DNA of 33,601 bases, taken from assembly GCF_014648555.1 (NCBI RefSeq), contig NZ_BMRI01000006.1, forward strand, positions 235,853-269,453. Direction: 5' to 3'. Position 1 is the stretch's first letter, and every line of letters begins with the position of its first letter. Shown here in pieces: positions 15,698 through 25,600 of this stretch. The notes under the pieces are model-generated. The model was given only the letters and a program-made list of their open reading frames with translations, was not told where the DNA came from and made no database searches. The position numbers were made by a program, and so were the translations under genes. The stretch comes from Kitasatospora griseola. Lineage in GTDB: Bacteria; Actinomycetota; Actinomycetes; Streptomycetales; Streptomycetaceae.

Positions 15698-18600
15698 TCA
15701 GTAGGGGACGCCGAGGAACCGGCGGGTCGAGAACTCCATGTCGGCGTAGCTCGGGAACGGCCAGACGTTGTCGCTCATCCAGGTGTAGCTGTCGAAGGTG
15801 AAGACCCCGCCGCCGAAGCCGCCCTTGGCCGTGCCGGCGCTGTAGGTCATCTGCTTGGAGGAGTTGACGCTCACTCCGCCGCCCCAGTCGCCGTAGCCGG
15901 CGGCCACGTTGCGGGCCTCCCCGCGGAAGTCGCCCGGGGTCGCCGCCTGGGTCCAGAAGACGTTCGCGTACGGGCCGCCGCCGGCACTGACACCGACGGC
16001 GAGGGGGATACCCGCGAGCGTCGGTCCGGGGATGCTCGTGTCGCTGCCCGTGAGACCGGCCTCGGCGCTGCCCCCTCCCGCGAAGAAGTGCATGGAGTCG
16101 AACAGTTGGTTGTTGAGCGTGGGCGGTGTGAAGTACACGCCGACGTTGACGTCGATGACGAAGAGACAGACGCCGGGGCAGAGGTTGAGGCCGAGGCCGA
16201 GTTGCACGCCGGCGGCGTGCGGACCCTCGGTCACGCCGTCCACCACGTGCTGGGCGACGCCCGGGACGTCGACCCCGGACTTCTCGGCGAGCTCCAGGCC
16301 GAGCTTCGCCGCCTGCACCACGGGGTGCTGCTGGACGGCGTTGACCGCCGCGGACTTCAGCAGGTCCTTCGCGCTCGCCGAGTCGGACGGCCCCGTGCCG
16401 GGAGCGGGCGGCAGGAAGGTCGCGGTCTCCTGCCCGGCCTTGCCGATCCGTCGGTGGATCTGTTGCGAGAGCGAGAGCTTCGGCGGTTTCTCCGCGCCGG
16501 CCTTCGACTTCTCCTCGTCCGCCTCCTTGCCGCTCGTGCCGGTCCGGTCGACCCGCCGCAGCGGGTTGCCGCGGGTGTAGGCGTAGCGGTTGGAGCCGTC
16601 CGACTCGCCGGCCGGGTCGGGTGAGGTCCAGCGGCCGAGCCAGGGCGCGTAGTGGCGGGCGCCGTGGCGGGCGAGGCCGCTCTCCTCCTCGCGTTCCATG
16701 CCGGTGAAGCGGTAGCGCTTGGCGGCGTAGGAGCCGAACGAGGTCTCCCCGTACGGCGTGTACTCCTCGCGGTTGACCAGCGCGCCGGCCTGGTCGAGGA
16801 CGGCGCCGACGCTGCCGAGGTGGTCGTGGAGCGCGTACTTCACCGCCGGGGTGAGGTCCCCGGGGAGGGCCGGACCGAACCGCGCCGAGCTGATCCGGGA
16901 CTCGCCGTCCGGCAGGTGGACGGTGTCGTGGGCGGACACCGCGCCGGTCGGGGCGACCAGGACGATCCGCTCGAAGACCCCGTCGATGTCCACGGTGAGC
17001 CGCCGGGCCCCGCCCATGTCCTGACGGATCTTCAGCACCCGTTGCCCGGCGGCGTCGTAGCGGTTGACGACCTGGAGGGTGGGCAGCCGGCCGGCCTGCT
17101 CGCGATAGCCGGTGAGCCGGCCGGCGGCGTCCCAGCCGAAGTGCCGGCTGTCCGCGTCGGAGAGCAGGTTGCCGCAGGCGTCCCAGCGGTGCTCGTAGCG
17201 GACGTCCGCGACCAGCAGGGCGGCCGGCCGGTCGTGGCCCGGCTCGGTGGGCATCCGGCGGACCCAGCCGGCGCCGTCGGCGGCGTGGGTCAGCGTGGTG
17301 AGGTTGCCGGCGTCGTCGTACTCGTAGCTCTCCCGGTACGCCCGGGTGCGGGTCGGGTCGGTGCCGGCCGGGCCCGCGCTCCACGGCGTGGCGGGCCGGA
17401 TCTCGTGTTCCCGGCCGGTGGCCGCGATCAGCCGGTACAGCGGGTCGTAGTCGAACAGGCGGATCAGCCGGTCGGGGGTCGGGGCGAGGCCCGAGCCGGA
17501 GTGGGTGTCCGTGACGGTGAGCACGTTGCCGACCAGGTCGTGCCGGTAGGCGTGGTCCTCCACGGCGGGCCCCCGCGACTGCCAGTGCGGCGCGCCGTCG
17601 GCGCCGGTGAACTCGACGGCCGGCTCGCTGCGCAGCCGGGCCGGCCGGCCGCTGTGCGGGTCGTACAGTGCGCGGGTCAGCACGCCGTTGCCGTACAGGG
17701 TGAGCACCCGGCGGCCCCGGGCGTCGTACGCCGCGCGGCGCAGGTGCGGCACGCCGTCGAGGGCGAGCTCGGCGAGCGCGCCGGAGCGGCCGTAGCCCGC
17801 AGTGATCTCGGCCCGGTGGCCGGTGACGTCCTCGGGGCAGCGCAGCAGGGTGCGTCGGCCGAGCGCGTCGTAGCGGTTGCTGAGCCGGTAGGTCGCCAGG
17901 TCGAGCGGCGCCGGGCCCTCGACACCGCCGCCGGTGCCGGCGACAGTGCCGGTGCCGGTGCCGGTCAGGCTCATCGGATCGCCCGAGCCGGGCGGGCCGC
18001 CCGGGCCGTCCGAGCCTCCGGGGTCGGTCGGGCCACCGGAGTCACCGGGCAGCGGCAGCGGCAGGTCCTCGCCGGGCAGCCGCCGGACGGTCTCCAGCGG
18101 CCGCCCGGCCCGGTCGTACGCCTCGTGGGTCAGCTCGCCGGCCTCGTCGCGCACGACGTGCGCCCGGCCGAGCAGGTTGGCCCCGGTGTCCGGCGCGGTG
18201 AGCGTGTCGCCGTAGACGGTCTCCACCCGCAGCGTGATCGGGCTGTCGGCGTCGTCGCGGGCCCACAGCCGCACCGGCCGGTGGGCGGCGTCGAAGCGGG
18301 TGAGCAGCACGGCGCCGCGGGCGTCGTGCTCCTCCAGCGGGCCGTCCAGCGGGTCGAGCACCCGGCGGCGTACCCCGGAGTCGCGGTGCTCGGTGCGCCA
18401 GGGGCGGCCGAGCAGGTCGTACGCGGTGCGCGAGCCGGTCCGGCCGAGGGCGTCGACGGTCTCCACCACCCGGCCCTCGAAGTCGAGGCGCGTGCGCGTG
18501 GTCAGCGCGCGGTCGGCCAGGCGCTCGACGGTCGCGACGGTCCGGCCGAGGGCGTCGCGCAGGGCGGTCGTCGGGGTGTCGCGGTGGCCTGCCGGGGTGC

Positions 18601-21600
18601 CGGAGGCGCCGGGGTGGGTGCGGCCGGCGTTGTCGTTGGCATCGTAGGTCCAGGTCTCCCAGGGCGTGGGCCGGTACTCGTCGGGCGTGCCGAGGGCCGT
18701 CGGGCGCCCGTGGACGGTGCGCAGCTCGGAGCCGTCGGCAGCGGTGACCCGGACCACCTCGCCCCGCGGGTCGCGGTGGGTGGTGACGCGGGCCAGGTCG
18801 GGCTGCTGCTCCTCGGGCGGGGTCCAGTTCCAGCCCTCGGCGAAGTAGGGCTCGTAGGCGACGGTCACCCGGCCCTTGTCGTCGTAGGTCCGCCAGCCGG
18901 TGACGGCGACCCGGGGCGCGCCGGCCTGCCCGAGCAGGCCCACCGCCTCGCCGACGGTCGCGGCCGGGTCGGCGGGCAGGCCGAGCGCAGCGACGGTCAG
19001 CTCGTCGGCCTGCACCCGGGTCTGCAGCAGCCGCCCGAACCCGTCGGTGGCCTCCCGCTGTTGGACGAAGCGCTCCGGGTGGCGCTCCCGTTCGTCGGCG
19101 GGGAACAGCGCCGCGATCTCCGCCGTGGTGGGGGCGGGCAGCCCGGCGGCCAGGCGGCGGGCGCGTTCGGCGAGGACCACGGCCCAGCGGTGCTCGGTGC
19201 GGCGGCTGGTGTGCACCCAGGCCGGCCCGCCCTCGACGTCCCAGGCGTCGAGGCGGTACTCGAAGACCGTGCCGGGCTGCTCCGGGGTGTCGCCGTCCTC
19301 CTCCCCCGGCCGCCCCAGCAGGGCGGTCGAGGTCGGCAGGCCGAGCGGGCTGTAGGTGAGGAGCGTCCGGTTGCCGTTCGGGTCGGTCCCGAGGGCCGGG
19401 CGCAGCACCCGGTAGTCGTACTCGGCGGTGCTGGTCAGGCCGACCGGGCCGGTGGTGCGCACCGGGAGCAGCTCGTAGCGGTCGTAGGCCACTTCGGTGC
19501 GGCCGTCGAGGGCGTCCAGCTGGACGGCGACCTGGCCGCGGTCGGTGTGCCGCAGCCGCGAGGTGACGGCGTACCAGCCGTCGGGGCGGCCGGGCTCTCC
19601 GGCGACGTACCGGTAGCCGGCGTGCGGTGGCAGCTCCTCGCGCCACTGGGCGGGGTAGTCCGCGGGAGACTCCGTCCCGGCCAGGTAGGGCGGCACCTCC
19701 TCGTCCCAGGCGGCGGTGAGGGTGCGGGCGGTGTGCACCAGGGTCTCGGTGCGGGCGGGCAGGCCGCGGGCGCCGGCCCGGCCGAGCGGCAGGCCCTCGA
19801 AGGGTTCGCCGTCGTAGTGGGTGCGCTCGTGGCCGAGCAGGACGGTGGCGGCGGTGCCGGCGCCCACCGTGCGCCACAGCTCGGCGAGCGGCAGCGTGCC
19901 GGGGTCGGTGACCTGCAGCCGGGTGGTGGCGGCGGTCAGGTCCAGGCGCGGCGCCTGCCCGTCGTCGCCGGCGGCGTACTCGGTCCGCACCGCGCCGACC
20001 AGGTACGGGTCGCCGCCGCCGGTCGGAGCGGCCGGGTCCTGTCCGCGCGGCACGCCGGCCTCGCCGGTGAGCCGGGGGCGGCCGTACTCGTCGAAGTCGT
20101 CGCTCCAGCCGAAGCGGTGCATGGGCTCGTCGCCGCGCAGCCACTCGGTGCTGCGGTGGGCGGTCTCGGCCGCGTGGACGACCGGCCGCGCCGCCCAGCG
20201 TCCGGCCGCCCCGGCGGCGCCGTCCAGCACGGCGGCGACGCGGTGGCGGTACTCGGTGACGGTGTAGGGCCGCGGTCCGAGCACCGGGTGCCCGTCGGCG
20301 GCGTACAGCTCGCTGCGCAGGACCCGGCCGCGCAGCGCGCGGGCGGCGTCGCGCAGCGCCCGGCGCGGGGCGTCCTCGGGCAGGCGGTACTCGGTGGGGC
20401 CGAGCCGGGCCGGGTCCTCGGACCAGTGCTCGGGCCGCAGGTCGGGGGCGTTCCAGTCGCCCTCGGCGGGGCCGAGCGGGCCGAGGTGGTACCAGGTGCG
20501 GGTCTCGGTGGGCGGGGTCGCCTGCTCGCCGGCCCGGTCGGTCCGGGCGTCGAACACGTCGACCCGGCCGAAGCCGCGGAACTCCCGCTCCGCGCCGTCC
20601 CAGGCGCCGTGGTGGTAGCGGTAGACCGTGCTCTGCGCGGAGCGGGCCAGCTGGTCCCGGACGGTGGTCCCGGCGACCACCTGCACCGGGAAGGGCAGCA
20701 CGGTGGCCCAGGGCCGCCGTTCGGCCGCGTCCGCCAGCCGGAAGCGGGTCGACGGCGCGTAGCGGATCTCGCCGCGCATGCCGCGGTGGTTGTCGACCGA
20801 GGTGAGCAGGTAGGGCTTGGTTCCTCCGGTGAGGTCGAGGAAGGCGTAGCCGGTGCCGCGTCCGGCGTCGCGGCTCCACAGGATGCCCTGGGTGCCGTGG
20901 CCGAGCAGGTCGACCAGCCGGACGGCGTCCAGGTCGGTGACGCCCGGGGTGCCGTGCAGGGTGAGCGGCGGGGCGAAGCCGGTGCCGGACCGGTTGAGCC
21001 AGAGGGTGAGGTGTCCGTCGCCGACGTACACCAGGTCGGCGCAGCCGTCGCCGTCGAGGTCGCCGAGCAGGACCCGGCGCGGGTCGAAGCCGGTGCCCTC
21101 GTCGAACACCGGGCCGGCCGTCATCCGGATCTCGGCGCCCCAGCGGCCGTGGCCGAGGTACGGCCAGTAGCGCACCCGGCGGTGCTCGACCAGGACGATG
21201 TCGGAGAGTCCGTCGCCGGTCATGTCGGCGAGGTGGACCCGGGGGTCGGTGAACGGGACCGGGGGCGCGGCCGGGGCCCGGCGGGCGGTGGTCCAGCCCC
21301 GGCCGGGCTGCTGGAGGAAGAGTTCCAGGCCCGCGCCGCCGCTGCGGACGGCGTCGGTGATGCCGTCGCCGTCCAGGTCGACCAGTTTGACGGCGGGGTC
21401 GTCCAGGTCGAACGGCGGCGCGGCAGCGTGCCGGACGAACCGGGCCGGGTCGAAGCCTCCGTTCGGGGCGGGCGGGTAGTGGCCGCCGGGGACCAGCAGG
21501 TCGGTGCGGCCGTCGCCGTCGCAGTCGGCAAGCTGGACGCCCGGGTCGGCCAGGGCGAGGCCGTCGGGGGCGGTCAGCGGTACGGGCCGGGCGAACCGCC

Positions 21601-22699
21601 CGTCGCCGAGGTTGCGCCAGTAGCGGGCGTACTGGCCGGTGAGCTGGACCAGGCTGGGCAGGCCCTCGCCGAACAGGTCGACCAGTTCCAGCGTCGGGTC
21701 GGCCAGCGAGGTGGCGGGCAGCGCGCCGGCGGGTGCGGCGAGGGGGCGGTGGCGGCGGGCGGCCGGGTCGTAGCCGGAGTAGCCGAGCTCGATCGGCGGG
21801 GTGCTCTGGACGGCCTCGCCGTCGTGCCCGCTGACCGTGACCCGGGTGAGCAGGGACGCGGAGTTGGCGGCCTCGGTGTAGCCGAACTCGACCCGGCGGG
21901 CGAGGACGGGCTGCTCGCCGTGGTGCATCCAGGTCTCGATCCGGGTGCAGCGCAGTGCGGTGCGCAGCTCGAAGCCGGGTCGGCGGTCGCTGGTCCGGTC
22001 GGCCCGCTCCTGGTGGCCGAGCACGACGTGGACCAGGAACTCGCCGTCGCCGCGTTCGACGTAGCGGATGTCGGCGAGGTGCAGCTGCTCGTGTCCGGGT
22101 CCGGCGTCGCGTCGGTAGCGGTAGAGCACCCGGTTGCCGTGCGGGTCGGCGCTCTCGCTGAGCAGCCAGCCGAAGATCCGGGCCGGGTCGGCCGGGTCGG
22201 TGAGGGCCGCGGGGTCGCGCCAGTCGGGTGCGGCCTGCGGCGGGCGGGCGGTGCCGTAGCGGTTGGTCAGCCCGGCGCCGGTGCGGACCTCCCAGTAGTC
22301 CTGGCCGTCCGCGGTGACGTGCTCGATCCGGGCGAAGCCGCTCTCGGTGCGGGGGCGGTAGCGGGTGCGGCCGGGGGCGCCCCCCGGCACCGGGACGAGG
22401 TCCTCGGCGCCGGAGAGCAGGAAGGTGTCGCGCTCGTCGTAGTGCGGCAGGCCGCGCCGGGTGGAGCGGCGGACGTCGGGCGGGCTGAGCCGCCAGCCCA
22501 TGCCGAACGGGCCGTTGGGGTTGCCGGAGCTGTACTCGAGGGCGAGCTTCGGGGTGAGGCCGGCCCGGCCGGCCGGCAGCTCCACCGGGAGGGTGAAGGT
22601 GCCGGTGCCGGTCTGCGGGTCGGCGCGGAACGCCTCGCCGAGGCCGGCGATCGCGCCGCCGCCGCTCGGCAGGTCGATGACGGGTGCCTTCGCATTCAT
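15698..22699 (-). CDS. TcB-TcC fusion: SpvB/RHS toxin-cocoon protein with C-terminal effector domain
   Basis: 2333 residues. Residues 1 to about 330 are an SpvB/TcB N-terminal domain (LPSGGGAIAGLGEAFR, GTFTLPVELPAGRAGLTP, LEYSSGNPNGPFGMGW). Residues about 340-680 carry VCBS/FG-GAP-like units with calcium-type loops (DCDGDGRTD, DLDGDGITD, DLDGDGCAD). The TcB hallmark HHGAWDGAEREFRGFG follows. RHS/YD repeats run on, broken by a Gly/Pro/Asp-rich linker at about 1546-1600. The TcC-type core then ends at about 2058 with YAPWLGRWTSPDPAG and YAYTRGNPLRRVDRTG, the self-cleaving aspartyl-protease region of RHS proteins. The last 275 residues are Gly-rich and unrecognised, in the place of the toxin. 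The ATG overlaps the TcA stop (ATGA). In Tc toxins TcB-TcC forms a closed cocoon that holds the toxin and docks on TcA. Confidence 0.88.
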   Translation of the reverse strand: MNAKAPVIDLPSGGGAIAGLGEAFRADPQTGTGTFTLPVELPAGRAGLTPKLALEYSSGNPNGPFGMGWRLSPPDVRRSTRRGLPHYDERDTFLLSGAEDLVPVPGGAPGRTRYRPRTESGFARIEHVTADGQDYWEVRTGAGLTNRYGTARPPQAAPDWRDPAALTDPADPARIFGWLLSESADPHGNRVLYRYRRDAGPGHEQLHLADIRYVERGDGEFLVHVVLGHQERADRTSDRRPGFELRTALRCTRIETWMHHGEQPVLARRVEFGYTEAANSASLLTRVTVSGHDGEAVQSTPPIELGYSGYDPAARRHRPLAAPAGALPATSLADPTLELVDLFGEGLPSLVQLTGQYARYWRNLGDGRFARPVPLTAPDGLALADPGVQLADCDGDGRTDLLVPGGHYPPAPNGGFDPARFVRHAAAPPFDLDDPAVKLVDLDGDGITDAVRSGGAGLELFLQQPGRGWTTARRAPAAPPVPFTDPRVHLADMTGDGLSDIVLVEHRRVRYWPYLGHGRWGAEIRMTAGPVFDEGTGFDPRRVLLGDLDGDGCADLVYVGDGHLTLWLNRSGTGFAPPLTLHGTPGVTDLDAVRLVDLLGHGTQGILWSRDAGRGTGYAFLDLTGGTKPYLLTSVDNHRGMRGEIRYAPSTRFRLADAAERRPWATVLPFPVQVVAGTTVRDQLARSAQSTVYRYHHGAWDGAEREFRGFGRVDVFDARTDRAGEQATPPTETRTWYHLGPLGPAEGDWNAPDLRPEHWSEDPARLGPTEYRLPEDAPRRALRDAARALRGRVLRSELYAADGHPVLGPRPYTVTEYRHRVAAVLDGAAGAAGRWAARPVVHAAETAHRSTEWLRGDEPMHRFGWSDDFDEYGRPRLTGEAGVPRGQDPAAPTGGGDPYLVGAVRTEYAAGDDGQAPRLDLTAATTRLQVTDPGTLPLAELWRTVGAGTAATVLLGHERTHYDGEPFEGLPLGRAGARGLPARTETLVHTARTLTAAWDEEVPPYLAGTESPADYPAQWREELPPHAGYRYVAGEPGRPDGWYAVTSRLRHTDRGQVAVQLDALDGRTEVAYDRYELLPVRTTGPVGLTSTAEYDYRVLRPALGTDPNGNRTLLTYSPLGLPTSTALLGRPGEEDGDTPEQPGTVFEYRLDAWDVEGGPAWVHTSRRTEHRWAVVLAERARRLAAGLPAPTTAEIAALFPADERERHPERFVQQREATDGFGRLLQTRVQADELTVAALGLPADPAATVGEAVGLLGQAGAPRVAVTGWRTYDDKGRVTVAYEPYFAEGWNWTPPEEQQPDLARVTTHRDPRGEVVRVTAADGSELRTVHGRPTALGTPDEYRPTPWETWTYDANDNAGRTHPGASGTPAGHRDTPTTALRDALGRTVATVERLADRALTTRTRLDFEGRVVETVDALGRTGSRTAYDLLGRPWRTEHRDSGVRRRVLDPLDGPLEEHDARGAVLLTRFDAAHRPVRLWARDDADSPITLRVETVYGDTLTAPDTGANLLGRAHVVRDEAGELTHEAYDRAGRPLETVRRLPGEDLPLPLPGDSGGPTDPGGSDGPGGPPGSGDPMSLTGTGTGTVAGTGGGVEGPAPLDLATYRLSNRYDALGRRTLLRCPEDVTGHRAEITAGYGRSGALAELALDGVPHLRRAAYDARGRRVLTLYGNGVLTRALYDPHSGRPARLRSEPAVEFTGADGAPHWQSRGPAVEDHAYRHDLVGNVLTVTDTHSGSGLAPTPDRLIRLFDYDPLYRLIAATGREHEIRPATPWSAGPAGTDPTRTRAYRESYEYDDAGNLTTLTHAADGAGWVRRMPTEPGHDRPAALLVADVRYEHRWDACGNLLSDADSRHFGWDAAGRLTGYREQAGRLPTLQVVNRYDAAGQRVLKIRQDMGGARRLTVDIDGVFERIVLVAPTGAVSAHDTVHLPDGESRISSARFGPALPGDLTPAVKYALHDHLGSVGAVLDQAGALVNREEYTPYGETSFGSYAAKRYRFTGMEREEESGLARHGARHYAPWLGRWTSPDPAGESDGSNRYAYTRGNPLRRVDRTGTSGKEADEEKSKAGAEKPPKLSLSQQIHRRIGKAGQETATFLPPAPGTGPSDSASAKDLLKSAAVNAVQQHPVVQAAKLGLELAEKSGVDVPGVAQHVVDGVTEGPHAAGVQLGLGLNLCPGVCLFVIDVNVGVYFTPPTLNNQLFDSMHFFAGGGSAEAGLTGSDTSIPGPTLAGIPLAVGVSAGGGPYANVFWTQAATPGDFRGEARNVAAGYGDWGGGVSVNSSKQMTYSAGTAKGGFGGGVFTFDSYTWMSDNVWPFPSYADMEFSTRRFLGVPY

Positions 22700-25600
22700 G
22701 CCGACCACCTCGGGGCCTGCCCGATCCAGCCGACCACCAGCAGGATGTCGTCGAGCCGTCCGGAGTCGAACAGCTCGTCGGCTTCCGGGCCGAAGGCGAG
22801 CTGCCAGTCGCCGGCCGGGGGCTGGCCGCACAGGGCGGTCCAGGCGGCGGCGTTGCCGCGGCGGGTGGAGGCGACGCCCTGGTAGGTCTGCGCCTCGCCG
22901 CCGAGGGCGCCGCGGGTGAGGGTGACGCCCATCGTCGGGATCTCCTCCGAGCTGTCGAGGTCGAGGACGCACAGCGCCACCGATCCGACGGCGAGCTGGT
23001 CGAGTTGGGCGGGGAAGTCCGGGCGGGCCAGGGTGAGGCCGGCGCCGCGCGGGCCGGCGGTCTCCGGATTGTGCAGCGCGTACCAGAGGTCCGGGAAGTC
23101 CTCGCGGAGGCTGAACATCCGTTCGCCGCTGCGCTGTTGGTCGCTGTTGAGGCGTTCGACGACCCGGGCCCGGTGCTCCTCGCTGTGCATGGCGGTGTAC
23201 TCCACCGTGAGCACCACGTCGGCGATCGAGGAGTAGTCGAACGCGTTGGCCGCGCGCGGCAGTTCGAACCGCCAGGTGGTGTCCACGCCGGTGCCCTCGA
23301 ACGGCAGCAGCATCTCGGACTGGGCGTCCAGCTCGAACACTCCGGTGGCGGAGACCGGCGAGGTCAGGGCGACCAGCTCGGGGTCGCGGCGCAGCGCGGT
23401 CTCGGTGAGCGTGGCGCCCGCGTCGCCGGAGCGGGCCACGACGCGGGAGATGCCGGAGGAGGCGAGGGTGGCCCTGATCCCCTGGCCGGGCGGCACCAGG
23501 GCCACCAGCGAGGTCTTCACCCGCCGCACCAGGCGCAGGTAGTGGCCGGGGAAGGCCTCGTCGAACCAGCGCATCGGGGTGGCGAAGTCCAGTTCGCCGG
23601 TCTGCCGGAAGCGGGCGAACTCCACCGGGGCGAGCTGGGCGACCGAGAAGGTCTGGGTGATGTTCAGCTTGCGCCGGTCGGTGTCGAAGGCGTACTGGTC
23701 GAGCCCCTGGACGTCCTGGAGCAGCCGGGCCGAGCCGGTCAGCCCGCGCCGGTCGGCGTCCGCGCCGTCGCCGGGCGCCTGCCAGTAGTCGGTGCGCACG
23801 AAGGTGGAGACGGACTCCTGGCGTTCGAAGGCGAGTTGCTCCTGCGCGAGGCGGGCGACCGCGGTGGCCTGCTGGAGGAAGTAGCGGTACACGCCGCCGA
23901 GCACCTGGGCCATCCAGTGGTACAGCTCGGCGCTGGTGAACTGCCCGTCCAGGAAGAGCAGGGTGGCCTGGGCCTGGCTCGCCTGGAGTTCGGCGACGGT
24001 CTTCTCCTGCGCGACCACGTCGAGGTGGGCGGCGGCGGCCTGGCCCTGCTTGGCGGCGATGTTGCCGTCCTTCTCGGCCAGGCCCAACTGCAGCCGCCAG
24101 TCGTCCTTCTGGCGTTCCATCCCGGCCAGGAAGGTGTTGGCCTGCAACTGCTCCTCCAGCAGGTTGAGCTTGCCGCCCGCCACCGCCTTGCCGATCATCG
24201 CCGCGCCGGCGACGCCGTTGGCGACCTGCTTGAAGCCGAAACTGCCGATGAAGTCGACGAGGCTGGCCGACTGCGCCGCCAGCTGGGCCACGCCGATGGT
24301 GGCGTCCAGCGCGCCGATCACGTTGCGCATGTCGCGGACCTGCTTGTAGCCCTTCAGCATGCGCTGCTCGTAGCTGTTCAGCCCGGCCTGCAGCCGGTCC
24401 GCGTAGTGGCCGGCCAGGTACGCCGCCCGCTCCTGCTGGGCGGTGGCGAGCTCGGTGCCGGTCTCCGCCTCGGTCAGCCGGCGGGCGGCCAGCGTCACCT
24501 GGGCGGCGCTCAGCTGCACGGCCTGGTCGGCCTCGAACCGCCGGTAGGTCTTCTCGTCGTACTTCTCCAACGCCGCGAGGTATTGGGCCTCGACGGCACT
24601 CGCCTGCCCGGCCAGCTGCCGGGACCGCTCGACCAGCGAGCGGAAGCGGTACGGGGTCGGCGGCGCGACGGCCCGCCGGGCCGCGGCGCCGGCGCCCGCC
24701 GTCATCGCCTGGCCGAGGTCGACGGTGCGCAGCATGCCGGCGATGTTCCGGCCCTGCCCGATCTTGGCGAGCTGGGCGCGGGCCCGGGCGCCGAGCGCGA
24801 CGGCGTCCTGGTTGGGGAAGGCGACGTCACCGGTGGTGACGCCGGTCGGCCACAGGTCGGGCAGCGCCAGCAGGTCGAGCGCGGCGCCGTACAGCCCGCG
24901 GGCCCGGCCGGTCTCCTCCCGGGCGAACTCGGAGTCCGCGAAGTCCACGAAGCAGCGGATCAGGGCGAGCAGGGTGTAGCGGGTGTACGGGTTGGGCCGG
25001 CCGGCGGCGACGGTGTGCGGGTTGAGGTTCTTGGTCCAGCGCGGCGGCAGGGTCAGGTCGGCCGGGCCCTGCTGCTCCAGGGCCAGCAGGTGGCAGACCT
25101 TCCGCTCGGCCATCGGCCGGTGGTACGCGTACACCCGCTGCAGCCAGTCCAGCGCCGTGACGTGCTCGCCGGAGGCCTGCAGACCCTGGGCGAGCAGCAG
25201 CGGGACGAAGTACAGGACCTCCAGCACGTCCACCGCCGCAGGCTGCAGGTACGGCGCCTTCGGGACGCCGGTCGTGTCGCGGATCTCGAACGGCGACAGC
25301 AGTCGCTGCGACAGCTCGCGCAGGGCCAGCAGCTGGGTGTCGGTCTGCACGTCGGTGAGCTGGAAGCCGGCGCCGAACCGGTCGCGCAGCGCCTGCGGAA
25401 GCTCCTGCCAGTACGCGGCGGCCTGCTGGCGGGCCTCGACCGGGCTGAGCCGGGCGACCGAGCGCAGTCGGCCGACCAGGTTGGTGAACGGCGCACTGCG
25501 GGTCGGGTCGGGGGTGTAGACGGCGGTGCGGCGGGTGGGGTCCAGCTGGTTCTCGGGGTACAGGAAGGCGAGCAGGGCGGCGCGCCAGGTGTCGTAGCCG

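Noticed and set aside
17931..17967. GTGCCG-type microsatellite inside the TcB-TcC gene
   Set aside because: It encodes the Gly/Thr linker of the fusion and keeps the frame; not an independent repeat element.
16652..22885. Very long plus-strand open frame (about 2077 codons) opposite the TcB-TcC gene
   Set aside because: Low-complexity Gly/Val/Ala/Arg product with no domain; it is the mirror of a real GC-rich gene on the other strand.
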